From JAHECE01 sp963780675 (lineage in GTDB: Bacteria > Actinomycetota > Actinomycetes > Actinomycetales > JAHECE01), in NCBI GenBank assembly GCA_963780675.1, contig CAWACR010000003.1, positions 1 through 64,000 on the forward strand: 64,000 nt of DNA. Direction: 5' to 3'. The number at the start of each line of letters is the position of its first letter. Position 1 is the stretch's first letter. The notes under the pieces are model-generated. The model ran no database searches and was not told where the DNA came from. It worked only from the letters and a program-made list of their open reading frames with translations. Below, one piece after another: positions 56,056-64,000 of this stretch. The translations under genes and the position numbers were made by a program.

Positions 56056-57999
56056 ATGAGGCCGATGGCGGTTGTCGTGAGGCGCTACCCGGTGCTTGCC
56101 GCGGCGCTCGCCACCCTCGCCGTCGGGCTCGGCCTCGCAGCCTCGGACCACTCGACGTGGGCACGATGGCTCCTCAGCGCCTTCGCCCTCGGGGTGGCCG
56201 CGCACGAGGCGGTCGGCATGGTGCGGGCCCTCGTCCACGGGAGGGCCGGGGTCGACGTCCTCGCGGTGGCGGCGATCCTGGCCACGGTCGCCGTCGGCGA
56301 GTTCTGGGCCTCCATGGTCATCGTCGTCATGCTCACCGGTGGCGAGGCGCTCGAGGACTACGCCGCCCGGCGCGCGAAGCGCGAGCTGAGCGCACTGCTC
56401 GAGCGCGCGCCGGTCACCGCCCACCTGCTCGTCCCGGACGGCGTCACGGTCGACGTCCCCGTCGGGGACGTCGTCGTCGGTGACGTCCTCTGCGTGCGCC
56501 CGGGCGAGGTGGTCCCGGTCGACGGCGTGCTCGAGTCCGCGTCGGCGACCACGGACGAGTCGTCGCTCTCGGGCGAGAGCATGCCGGTCGAGCACGTCAT
56601 CGGGGACGCGATCCTCTCCGGCGCGGTCAACGGCGCGAGCGCGATCGAGATGCGTGCCGCGGCGACGGCGGCCGAGAGCCAGTACCAGCGCATCGTGCAG
56701 ATGGTCGAGGCCGCCGCCGAGAGCAAGGCCCCGACAGTGCGCCTGGCCGACCGGTACGCGGTGCCCTTCACCCTCGTCGCGTTCACCCTGGCCGGGGCTG
56801 CCTGGGCCCTGAGCGGCGAGCCGACCCGGTTCGCGGAGGTGCTCGTGGTCGCGACCCCGTGCCCGCTCCTGATCGCGGCTCCGGTGGCCTTCATCGCGGG
56901 GATGAGCCGCGGCGCCCGGGCCGGTGTCATCGTCAAGGGCGGCGCCACGCTCGAGCAGCTCGGCCGCGCCCGCACCGTCGCGTTCGACAAGACGGGAACC
57001 CTCACCTACGGCCGGCCCGAGGTCGTCTCGGTCGAGCCCGCAGGGGGTCTCACGGCGGACGACCTGCTGCGGCTCGTGGCGAGCGCGGAGCAGCACTCGG
57101 GACACGTGCTGGCCCGCGCCGTCGTGCAGGCCGCGCAGGACCGGTCCCTCCCGCTCGCGCCGGCCTCCGCGGTCGAGGAGATCACGGGCTACGGCGTCGT
57201 CGCGTCGGTGGACGGGCGGCAGGTGGCCGTCGGCAAGCCGGCGTTCCTGCGCAGCCGCGGCCTCGAGATCGGCGAGCCCGAGCGGTCGCCCGGCCACATG
57301 GCGATCGTGGCCGACGTCGACGGCGTGTACGCCGGGCACATCGTGCTCGGGGACAGGGTCCGGGGGGAGGCGCGGGCGACCCTCGAAGGGCTGCGCAGCC
57401 TCGGGATCCAGGAGTCGATCATGCTCACGGGAGACTCCGCGGCGACGGCGGGCCACATCGCGGACCAGGTGGGCATCGTGCACGTGCGGGCCGACTGCCT
57501 GCCGCAGGACAAGGTGCGCGCCGTCGTCGACATCCGGCAGCGCCCGGTGATCATGGTGGGGGACGGGGTCAACGACGCCCCGGTGCTCGCTGCCTCCGAC
57601 ATCGGGATCGCGCTCGGCGCCCGGGGAGCGACGGCGGCGAGCGAGTCCGCCGACGTCGTCATCATGCTGGACGACCTCTTCCGGACGGTCGAGGCGGTGG
57701 CGATCGGCAAGCGGACCCTGCGCGTGGCCCTGGAGAGCATCTGGCTCGGCATCGGCCTGAGCATCGGGCTCATGGTCGTGGCCGTGTTCGGCGTGCTGCC
57801 GGCGATCGTCGGCGCCGGCCTCCAGGAGGTCGTCGACCTCATCGCGATCCTCGGGGCGCTGCGGGCGCTGAGCAGCACACAGGACGCGCAGTGGCAGGCG
57901 GTGCGGCGTCAGACCTCGAGGGTCCCGCGCACGATGCTGTCCCCGGAGTGGGTGGCGTCGCCGTCGAAGGGCTCCTCCGACACGTCCACCACCGGGTAG
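56056..57999 (+). CDS. Heavy-metal P1B-type ATPase
   Basis: 647-aa metal-exporting ATPase. It has an N-terminal pair of helices (AALATLAVGLGLAASDHSTW, WLLSAFALGVAAHEAVGMV), the A-domain SLSGESMPVEHVIGD, metal-site motif VVATPCPLLIAAPVAFIAGM (TPC, as in the less-studied P1B groups rather than CPC), phosphorylation loop AFDKTGTLTYGRPEVVS, N-domain SAEQHSGHVLARAV (the HP-like dipeptide region reads HSGH) and hinge VGDGVNDAPVLAASDIGIAL. No N-terminal metal-binding domain. Metal not predictable. ATG 56056 chosen; a TTG at 56044 precedes it. Its end overlaps the convergent anti-sigma gene by 91 bases. Confidence 0.9.
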   Translation: MRPMAVVVRRYPVLAAALATLAVGLGLAASDHSTWARWLLSAFALGVAAHEAVGMVRALVHGRAGVDVLAVAAILATVAVGEFWASMVIVVMLTGGEALEDYAARRAKRELSALLERAPVTAHLLVPDGVTVDVPVGDVVVGDVLCVRPGEVVPVDGVLESASATTDESSLSGESMPVEHVIGDAILSGAVNGASAIEMRAAATAAESQYQRIVQMVEAAAESKAPTVRLADRYAVPFTLVAFTLAGAAWALSGEPTRFAEVLVVATPCPLLIAAPVAFIAGMSRGARAGVIVKGGATLEQLGRARTVAFDKTGTLTYGRPEVVSVEPAGGLTADDLLRLVASAEQHSGHVLARAVVQAAQDRSLPLAPASAVEEITGYGVVASVDGRQVAVGKPAFLRSRGLEIGEPERSPGHMAIVADVDGVYAGHIVLGDRVRGEARATLEGLRSLGIQESIMLTGDSAATAGHIADQVGIVHVRADCLPQDKVRAVVDIRQRPVIMVGDGVNDAPVLAASDIGIALGARGATAASESADVVIMLDDLFRTVEAVAIGKRTLRVALESIWLGIGLSIGLMVVAVFGVLPAIVGAGLQEVVDLIAILGALRALSSTQDAQWQAVRRQTSRVPRTMLSPEWVASPSKGSSDTSTTG

Positions 58000-58706
58000 C
58001 GCGTGAGGTCGAGACCGGCGGGCACCACGAACCGCCCCTGCGCCCCGTCCAGGAGACCGAGGCTGACCATGCCGGACAGGTCCTCGGCGATGAGCCAGAC
58101 CTCGCGGTAGCCCTCGTCCCCGAGCTCGGCCGCGACGTCGACGACGACGACCCGGGCGCCGTCGGACTCCTCCTCCACCATGGCCGAGCCGGCCGCGTCC
58201 CATCCGGGCAGCGGGTCCAGCGTGGCCCGCGCGAGGACGGTGGCCTCCGCGGGACCCGTGTCGGTGCGGGACGTCGCCCACCACGCCCCGCCGAGCGTCC
58301 CGAAGGCCAGTCCGGCCGCCGCGGCGGCCGCGACCCAGCCGAACGACGGGCGACGACGCCGCGCGGAGAGCTCGACGACGGCGCTCCCGTCGGATACGCG
58401 CGTGACGGCAGGCGGTGCCTGGGGCGCGGGGTGCTCGAGAACCGGGACTCGTGTGCCGGTGGGCCGGCCACCGCTCGAGCTCGATCCGCCGAGCCCGAGC
58501 TCGGCCTGCACGCGCTCCCAGACGGCCGCGGGGGGCGCCGTCGGGACGTCGTCGGCGGTGAGGGAACGACCGACGCCGACGACGCGTCGCAGCGACGCGA
58601 CCTCCGCCGCGCACGTGTCGCAGGAGTCGAGGTGGGCGGCTACGTCGGGGGCGAGGTCCTCGCCGAGTGCCACCAGCGCCAGGTCCTCGGGGTCAGGGTG
58701 TCGCAC
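57909..58706 (-). CDS. RskA-family anti-sigma factor
   Basis: 265-aa membrane anti-sigma. The cytosolic N-terminus carries an anti-sigma zinc motif, HLDSCDTC (His25, Cys29, Cys32). A single membrane helix (SFGWVAAAAAAGLAFGTLGG) follows at about 120, and an extracytoplasmic RskA domain completes it (AEATVLARATLDPLPGWDAA, DEGYREVWLIAEDLSGMVSL, VVDVSEEPFDGDATHSGDSI). It holds the ECF sigma factor until an external signal triggers proteolysis. GTG 58706 lies within the sigma gene (14-base overlap), so the pair is coupled. The 3' end overlaps the P1B ATPase gene on the other strand by 91 bases. Confidence 0.9.
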   Translation of the reverse strand: MRHPDPEDLALVALGEDLAPDVAAHLDSCDTCAAEVASLRRVVGVGRSLTADDVPTAPPAAVWERVQAELGLGGSSSSGGRPTGTRVPVLEHPAPQAPPAVTRVSDGSAVVELSARRRRPSFGWVAAAAAAGLAFGTLGGAWWATSRTDTGPAEATVLARATLDPLPGWDAAGSAMVEEESDGARVVVVDVAAELGDEGYREVWLIAEDLSGMVSLGLLDGAQGRFVVPAGLDLTRYPVVDVSEEPFDGDATHSGDSIVRGTLEV

Positions 58707-59307
58707 CGTCCACCTCCAATCGGGTCCGGAGCCGCAGGAGGCTGCGGCGGATGTGGCTCTTGACCGTGCCGAGCGGGAGGCCGGTGCGGTGCGCGATCGC
58801 GTCGTGGGTGAGGTCCTCGTAGAACGCGAGGCGCAGGATGGTCCTCGGCGGCTCGCCGAGACGCTCCAGCTCGTCCGCCAGCAGCACGCGGTCGACGACG
58901 TGGGCGGCGTCGGGCGCCGTCGGCTCCGGGTCCGCGACCACCGTGACCGCGTCCACGACCCGGCGTTCGCGGCTGCGGCGCTCGTGCGTGTCGGCGATCG
59001 TGTGCCGGGCGATGCCGATCAGCCACCCGGGCAGAGCCGCGCGGGCGGGATCGAAGCCCGATCGGCCGCGCCACGCGGCGACGAACACCTGCTGGGTGAC
59101 ATCCTCGGCGTCCGCGGCGATTCCCAGCGATCGCAGAGCCACCTGGTGCACCAGCGGGGACCAGCGCCTGAAGGCCTCCGCCAGCGCCGCCTCGTCGCCC
59201 GCACGGAACGCGGCGCCGACGGCGTCGACGCCCGGGTCACGATCGGGCACGGGGCGCAGGTGGCGGCGGGTCACCGCGGGCCCGCGCCCGGTGTCCTCAG
59301 CCGTCAT
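58693..59307 (-). CDS. ECF sigma-70 factor (SigK-like)
   Basis: 204 aa. Region 2: AAFRAGDEAALAEAFRRWSP, HQVALRSLGIAADAEDVTQQ, VFVAAWRGRSGFDPARAALP, GWLIGIARHTIADTHERR; region 4: LERLGEPPRTILRLAFYEDL, THDAIAHRTGLPLGTVKSHI, RRSLLRLRTRLE. This is a SigK/RpoE-type ECF factor. ATG 59307 follows GGGGGAGTCTGC; an upstream in-frame start would add 23 residues unrelated to the family. It pairs with the RskA-like anti-sigma encoded downstream; autoregulation is likely. Its targets are not visible here. Confidence 0.92.
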   Translation of the reverse strand: MTAEDTGRGPAVTRRHLRPVPDRDPGVDAVGAAFRAGDEAALAEAFRRWSPLVHQVALRSLGIAADAEDVTQQVFVAAWRGRSGFDPARAALPGWLIGIARHTIADTHERRSRERRVVDAVTVVADPEPTAPDAAHVVDRVLLADELERLGEPPRTILRLAFYEDLTHDAIAHRTGLPLGTVKSHIRRSLLRLRTRLEVDGATP

Positions 59308-59985
59308 GCAGACTCCCCCTGGACGTTCTCTCCGGCGATCCTCGTCGATGCGAGCCATCACCGCCACGGCGCTCATGGCTCGACCCCCGATGCGTCACGC
59401 ATCGACGGTTGACGCACCGACCGGGTCCGCCGACACGACGGTGTCGTCGGCGCAGCGGACCTCGGTCGTTCGGAACCTATCACCGCGGGGCTCGCGGACC
59501 GGGCGTCCGGTCTCGACGTGGCGGGTCTCGACGTCGCCGGCTTCGTCCGGCCGGACCGGCCCCGCTGCGAGATCGGCCCCGGCGGTGCGGGCGCGGGGGA
59601 GGCGCCCGCACCGCCGTCGGCGGCGGCGTCGGCCTGGGGGATGGCCGACGCCACCGCCATGGGGGCCCCGGTCCCGCGGGCGGCTGGGCCCGGGGGGAGG
59701 GAGGGGACGGCGATCGCCTCCCTGCGGGGACCGGGCCGGGCGGCGCGTGGGGGGAGCGCCGCCCGGGTCTGGGGGATCATCGGTGCCTCTCGGATCGTCT
59801 CGGTCGTCGGTGACGCGCCCGGGCCGTGAGGGGGGCGCGGGCGACCACACCCCTTCTTCCGTCGGTGGGTCGCATCCGGATGCACCCGACGGCGAGATCG
59901 ACGTTCTCGCTCTCGACCGGCACCGACGCCCGAACTCGTCCCCCTGCGCCCACCGTTGGGGGCAGGCTCAGGAGGTATGAGTGGC
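59308..59985. other. 678 bases without a convincing gene
   Basis: This gap before the P-type ATPase holds a promoter region for the sigma operon. Open frames on both strands (for example 59518-59829 plus, 59395-59850 minus) are Gly/Ala/Pro/Arg-rich and resemble GC-driven random reading. I support nothing here except an AGGAGGT ribosome site at 59970-59976. Confidence 0.55.
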
Positions 59986-62069
59986 GTGGCGCTCTCCGGG
60001 CTCACCTCCGCGGAGGCGGCTCGGCGCCTGGCGACGGACGGGCCGAACACCCTGCCCGCCCCGCGCCGACCCTCCGCGGTCCGGCGTTTCGGGCGCCAGC
60101 TCGTCCACACGTTCGCGCTCATGCTGTGGGTCGCGGCGGGCTTGGCCGTCGTCGCCGGCCTGCCGCAGCTCGGGGTCGCGATCGTGGCCGTCATCCTCCT
60201 CAACGCCGTCTTCTCCTTCGTCCAGGACGCGCGGGCCGACCGCGCCGCCGAGCGTCTGCGCTCCCTCCTGCCCGCGCGCGTCACGGTCCGCCGCGACGGC
60301 CGGCGGGTCGACATCGAGGCGAGCGACGTCGTCGTCGGCGACCTCCTGGTCCTCGACGCCGGGGACCGGATCCCCGCGGACGCCGTCGTCGGCACGGCCC
60401 ACGCCCTGCGGGTCGACACGTCCCTCCTCACGGGGGCGGGAGCGCCCGCACCTCGGCCGTCGGGTACGACCCGAAAGGGGCCGTGGCGGTGGACGACGCC
60501 GCTCGGGACGCCGTCGTCCGCCTCGCCTGGGCAGGGGCGCGCTGCTCGGCGGGCTACGCCGTCGAGGTCGACGGCGCGTGGCGGGCCCACGGCGACCCGA
60601 TGGAGGCGGCGCTCGACGTGTTCGCCCGTCGCCTCGGGGTCGCGACGCCCGCAGGCCGGGCCCACCCGGCGGGCGAGGTGCGCTTCCCGTTCGACCCGCG
60701 CCGCCGCCGCATGTCGCTGGTCTCCGACGGCGAGGTGCTCGTCAAAGGGGCGTCCGACGCCGTCCTTCCCCTGTGCGAGGGCGTGGGGGACGACGCCGCG
60801 GCGCTCGCCGTCGTCGAGCGTCTGACCTCGCGCGGGCTGCGGCTGCTGGCCGTGGCCGCGCGGCCTGCCGGGCCCACGCCTCCGGTGACCGCCGAGGAGG
60901 CCGAGCGCGGCCTGACGCTGCTGGGCGTTCTCGCGCTGGAGGACCCGCCGCGACCGGACGTCCACGAGGCGCTGGACGCGTGCCGCAGGGCGCAGATCAC
61001 GGTCGCGATGGTGACCGGGGACCACCCGGCGACGGCGGCCGCGATCGCGAGCGAGGTAGGGCTCCGGGGGCCCGACGACCCGGTCCTCGTGGGTGCCGAC
61101 CTGCCCGAGGACGACGACGCGCTGGGGGAGCTGCTGGACCGGCCCGGCGTCGTCGTCGCGCGGGTCTCGCCGGAGCAGAAGCTGCGCATCGCGCGGGCGC
61201 TGCGGGCGCGGGGGCACGTGGTGGCGATGACCGGGGACGGGGTCAACGACGGCCCGGCGCTGCACGAGGCGAACATCGGCATCGCGATGGGGGCGTCCGG
61301 GACGGACGTCGCGCGGGAGGCGGCGGACCTCGTGCTGCTGGACGACCACTTCGCCTCGATCGTGGCCGGCATCGAGCAGGGCCGGGCGACCTACGTCAAC
61401 ATCCGGCGGTTCCTCACCTACCACCTCACGGACAACGTTGCCGAGCTGACGCCGTTCGTGGTGTGGATGCTGTCCGGCGGCCAGTTCCCGCTGGCCCTCG
61501 GCGTCCTGCAGATCCTCGCCCTGGACATCGGGACGGACACCCTCTCGGCGACGGCGCTCGGCGCCGAGCCGCCGGCCCGGCACCTGCTCGAGGGGCCTCC
61601 TGTGCGGGGCCGGCTCATGAACTACACCGTGCTGCGGCGCGCGTTCGGGATCCTCGGGCCCACGGTGGCGGCGGCGACGATGCTGGCGTTCGTCGTGTCG
61701 CTCGTGGTCGCGGGGTGGCGACCGGGGGCGGCGTTCCCGACGGGCGATGCGCTGGCGGCGGCGTCGGGCGCGGCGTTCATGACCGTGGTGATCGCCCAGA
61801 CGGCGAACGCCTTCGCGTGCCGCAGCTCGTCGCGGTGGCCGGGGGCGCTCGGGTGGACGACGAACCGGCTGCTCATCCCGGCTGCGAGCATCGAGGTCGT
61901 CTTCGCGCTGGTGGTGCTGTGGGTGCCGCTCTTCGCGACCGCGCTCGGCCAGGCGAACCCGCCCGCCGCGGGGTGGGCCGTGGCCGTCGGCTCGGCGGCG
62001 GCGGTGCTCGGCGTCGACCGGCTCGACAAGACGATCCGGGCCCGGAAGCCCCGGCCGCCGCACGCGTGA
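59986..62069 (+). pseudogene. P-type cation ATPase with internal deletion
   Basis: N-terminal part: LSGLTSAEAARRLATDGPNT, VAIVAVILLNAVFSFVQDAR, VVVGDLLVLDAGDRIPADAV, LRVDTSLLTG. This stops at about 60435, where a TGES motif should continue; the sequence resumes in another frame near 60462 with GYDPKGAVAVDDAARDAVVR, GDPMEAALDVFARRLG, VKGASDAVLPLCEG, MVTGDHPATAAAIASEVGLR, MTGDGVNDGPALHEANIGIA and the C-terminal helices. The missing 190 or so residues contain helices 3-4 and the DKTGT phosphorylation site. So the pump cannot work as read: real pseudogene, or a collapsed assembly. AGGAGGT (59970-59976) touches ATG 59977, so GTG 59986 (spacing 9) is the better start. Confidence 0.82.
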
Positions 62070-62097
62070 GGTGAGCCCCCGCCCCACCCCCCCGGAG

Positions 62098-62160
62098 ATC
62101 GCGAACATCGGGTCAGAACGCGAACTCCCGATGTTCGCGATGTGCCCGGATGTTCGCGAT
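62098..62160. repeat. GATCGCGAACATC-family palindrome, second copy
   Basis: ATCGCGAACATCGGG (62098-62112) pairs exactly with CCCGATGTTCGCGAT (62127-62141), and a third half-unit CCGGATGTTCGCGAT follows (62146-62160). Same family as 18756-18840. Confidence 0.75.
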
Positions 62161-62251
62161 TCGCGGGAGGGTGGGGGGCGTGGGCGTGGGCGGTGAGGTG
62201 CGAGCGGGCGGCGGGGCGCTCGGCCTGCGGGGAGCCCGTGCCGTCGTCGGC

Positions 62252-63535
62252 ATGCTCGACGCTCCGGCCGGCGCCTACCTCCACGTCCCGTTCTGCTCGT
62301 GGATCTGCCCGTTCTGCCCGTACAACAAGGTGCGGGCGCGGGACGACCTGGCCACCCGCTACCTCGCGGCGCTGGGGCGGGAGGCGGACGCCGTGTCGGG
62401 GGCGTACCGCGCGCGGTTCGGCGCGCCCTTCACGTCGGTGTACGTCGGAGGCGGGACGCCGACCTTGTACCCGGACGCGCTCGCCGACCTCCTCGACCGC
62501 GTGCCCACCACCGGCGAGCGGGCCGTCGAGGTGCTCCCCAACCACGCGACGCCCGCGGGCCTGGACCGGCTCGCGGCCATCGGCTTCACCGCCGCGAGCA
62601 TCGGCGCCCAGTCCTTCCACGACGGCGTGCTCCGCCACCTCGGCCGGCCCCACGACGCGGCGACGGCGCGCGCGGCCATGCTGTCCGCCATCGGGCGGTT
62701 CGCGTGCGTGGATGTCGACCTCATCGTCGACGTGGCGCTCGAGGACGCGGGCCCCGACGCCGTCGCACCGCCGGGCGCGTTCCTCGCGGACGTCGAGGAA
62801 TGCTTCGCCGCCGGGGTGGACCAGGTCTCGACCTACCCGCTCATGCGATTCGGCTACACACCGTTCGGGCGGGCCAGGCACCAGCACCGGCGCGAGCACG
62901 CGGTGCTGGCCCAGGTCACCGACCTGGCCGGTCGCATGGGCTACGAGCGGCGTTCGGTGTGGACGTTCAACCGGCGGGGCAGCGCGGCGTACACGTCGAT
63001 CACGAGGCGGCGGTTCCTGGGCATGGGCGCGGGCGCGTCCTCGGTCACGGGGCGGGACTTCCTGGTCAACCACTTCGGCGTGGCGACCTACGCGGGCGCC
63101 GTCGAGGCCGGGCACCTGCCGGTGGCGCGGTGGCTGCACCTCGGGCGGTGGGCGGGCGCGGCGTACGACGCCTTCTGGCAGGCCTACGCGGGTGGGGTGA
63201 GCCCGGCGCTGCTGGCCGGGTCGTACGGCAGGGACGTGGGCGCCGTCGTCCGCGCGGGCCTCGAGCCGGCGCGGTGGGCGGGGCTGGTGCGGTCCGAGGG
63301 AGGCGACCTCCGACTCACCCGGCGCGGCTTCGGCGCCTACCACGACCTCGAACGGGCGGTCACCTACCAGCTCATCGAGCCGCTCTGGGGGGAGATGCTG
63401 CGCGAGCACGCCGCGGAGGGGGCGGACCTCGCGCCGTCGTGCGCCCCCTGGGCGAGCCCCGAGAATGCGCGGCACGGTCGGTTGTGGCAGGCGGCGAGCC
63501 GGGTGATGGAGCGGGAGGTGCCCCTGCCGCGGTGA
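62252..63535 (+). CDS. Radical SAM protein, HemN/HemW-like
   Basis: 427-aa radical SAM enzyme. The 4Fe-4S motif is CSWICPFC (CxxxCxxC) in YLHVPFCSWICPFCPYNKV, with GGGTPTLYP as the SAM-binding GGE-type strand, and AIGFTAASIGAQSFHDGVLR, HLGRPHDAATARAAML and VDLIVDVALE following the HemN/HemW pattern. The CPFCPYNK variant and the C-terminal domain place it among coproporphyrinogen-dehydrogenase-like or haem-using enzymes (HutW/ChuW kind) rather than true HemN. ATG 62252 chosen, no clear ribosome site; the frame is open to 62150. Confidence 0.82.
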   Translation: MLDAPAGAYLHVPFCSWICPFCPYNKVRARDDLATRYLAALGREADAVSGAYRARFGAPFTSVYVGGGTPTLYPDALADLLDRVPTTGERAVEVLPNHATPAGLDRLAAIGFTAASIGAQSFHDGVLRHLGRPHDAATARAAMLSAIGRFACVDVDLIVDVALEDAGPDAVAPPGAFLADVEECFAAGVDQVSTYPLMRFGYTPFGRARHQHRREHAVLAQVTDLAGRMGYERRSVWTFNRRGSAAYTSITRRRFLGMGAGASSVTGRDFLVNHFGVATYAGAVEAGHLPVARWLHLGRWAGAAYDAFWQAYAGGVSPALLAGSYGRDVGAVVRAGLEPARWAGLVRSEGGDLRLTRRGFGAYHDLERAVTYQLIEPLWGEMLREHAAEGADLAPSCAPWASPENARHGRLWQAASRVMEREVPLPR

Positions 63536-63664
63536 GCGGCTCCTCCCCAGTCGCGTGGGGTGGAGGACCGTCCACCAAGGCGGTCATCGCCGTGGTCTGT
63601 ACCCGCCGGTTCGCGGGATCGTCCCGCTCATGACCGTTGGCGGGACACGCGAAGGGGGAGCACG

Positions 63665-64000
63665 ATGGCTGTCATGGGGACGATCGAGGCACCACGGACG
63701 GTCGGGTTCACCCACGCCGACCTGGACGCGCTCCCGGAGGACGGGCTGCAGTACGAGCTTCTCGACGGGATGCTGCTCGTGACGCCGGGCCCAGTGGTGG
63801 TCCACCAGTTCGTCCTCGGGCGCCTGCACCTGGCGCTGGCCCGAGCGTGCCCGGCCGGGATGACGATCCTGCTCGCGCCCATGGATTGGCGCCCCGACGC
63901 CCTGACGAGCCTCCAGCCCGACGTCCTCGTGCTGGACCACCCGGTGGGGCTTCGCGACAAGAACGTCACGGACCCCCACCTCGCGCTCGCCGTCGAGATC
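63665..64000 (+). CDS. Uma2-family (DUF820) nuclease-fold protein, N-terminal part
   Basis: 112 codons before the window ends. TVGFTHADLDALPEDGLQYE, LLDGMLLVTPGPVVVHQFVL, GRLHLALARACPAGMTILLA and SLQPDVLVLDHPVG, LALAVEI are the Uma2 pattern of a PD-(D/E)xK-like fold: the Asp in QPDV and the Glu in AVEI are the expected metal-site residues. Such proteins are frequent accessory genes of unclear function. ATG 63665 follows AAGGGGGAGCACG. Confidence 0.88.
   Translation, partial: MAVMGTIEAPRTVGFTHADLDALPEDGLQYELLDGMLLVTPGPVVVHQFVLGRLHLALARACPAGMTILLAPMDWRPDALTSLQPDVLVLDHPVGLRDKNVTDPHLALAVEI

Noticed and set aside
59395..59850. Minus-strand frame in the gap before the P-type ATPase
   Set aside because: Pro/Arg-rich, no ribosome site, overlaps another equally random plus-strand frame.

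Overview
The window is 64 kb of very GC-rich DNA with dense coding on both strands, frequent GTG starts, 4-bp ATGA/GTGA overlaps and several probable leaderless genes. Gene families point to an actinobacterium, most likely a Micrococcales member of the Cellulomonas/Cellulosimicrobium/Isoptericola kind: DtxR with textbook metal ligands, a c-di-AMP riboswitch before an NlpC/P60 enzyme, DUF2530, a Glp-RimJ-GlpR/SepX locus and an ECF sigma/RskA pair. No phage, CRISPR or antibiotic-synthesis cluster was found.

Layout. 0-5.5 kb: start of folP (minus), a frameshifted GT4 glycosyltransferase, pgi, and a frameshifted PIG-L deacetylase with discoidin-like domains. 5.5-11.7 kb: a patchy region with a SARP-regulator fragment, two unknown genes, DUF2530, a purine permease, a YwiC-like membrane protein, a truncated GT2 gene and several large palindromes. 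11.6-13.9 kb: a MarR/MFS efflux cassette with two identical-type operators. 13.9-18.7 kb: citrate synthase-like, DtxR, riboswitch-NlpC/P60, a universal stress protein and a sugar-phosphate isomerase. 18.8-27 kb: rocD-ddaH, hexose-6-phosphate mutarotase, an HTH/cupin pair, a LacI regulator with its GH13 glucosidase, and an SRPBCC protein. 27.2-33.5 kb: an accessory region next to tRNA-Arg with an att-like duplication, yefM-yoeB, a yoeB fragment, an AT-richer hydrolase, and an acetyltransferase-TetR-SRPBCC operon. 33.6-42.6 kb: a short UvrA-like ABC protein and a potassium cluster (kimA-kdpD-kdpE, divergent from kup). 42.9-56 kb: a degenerate helicase-like protein with a 61-aa partner, mscL, SAF/CpaB-like, FmdB, a penicillin-acylase-like protein, 5-formyl-THF cyclo-ligase, glp-rimJ-glpR and tRNA-Ala. 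56-64 kb: a P1B metal ATPase, an ECF sigma/anti-sigma pair, an internally deleted P-type ATPase, a HemN-like radical SAM protein and the start of a Uma2-family gene.

Themes. Potassium/turgor control is concentrated here (KimA, Kup, KdpDE, MscL), with c-di-AMP signalling visible as a riboswitch. Sugar metabolism is represented by pgi, mutarotase and the LacI/GH13 unit. Cell division is represented by Glp/GlpR. At least seven genes carry one-base frameshifts while the protein stays well conserved on both sides, so draft-sequence errors are likely, although the truncated GT2, the SARP fragment, the yoeB fragment and the deleted P-type ATPase look like real decay. Palindromic intergenic repeats of several families, and a dispersed 16-mer built on GGGCGCCGTCGTCGGC, are the least explained signals. 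Everything is read by eye from the sequence and supplied translations; no database search was possible.
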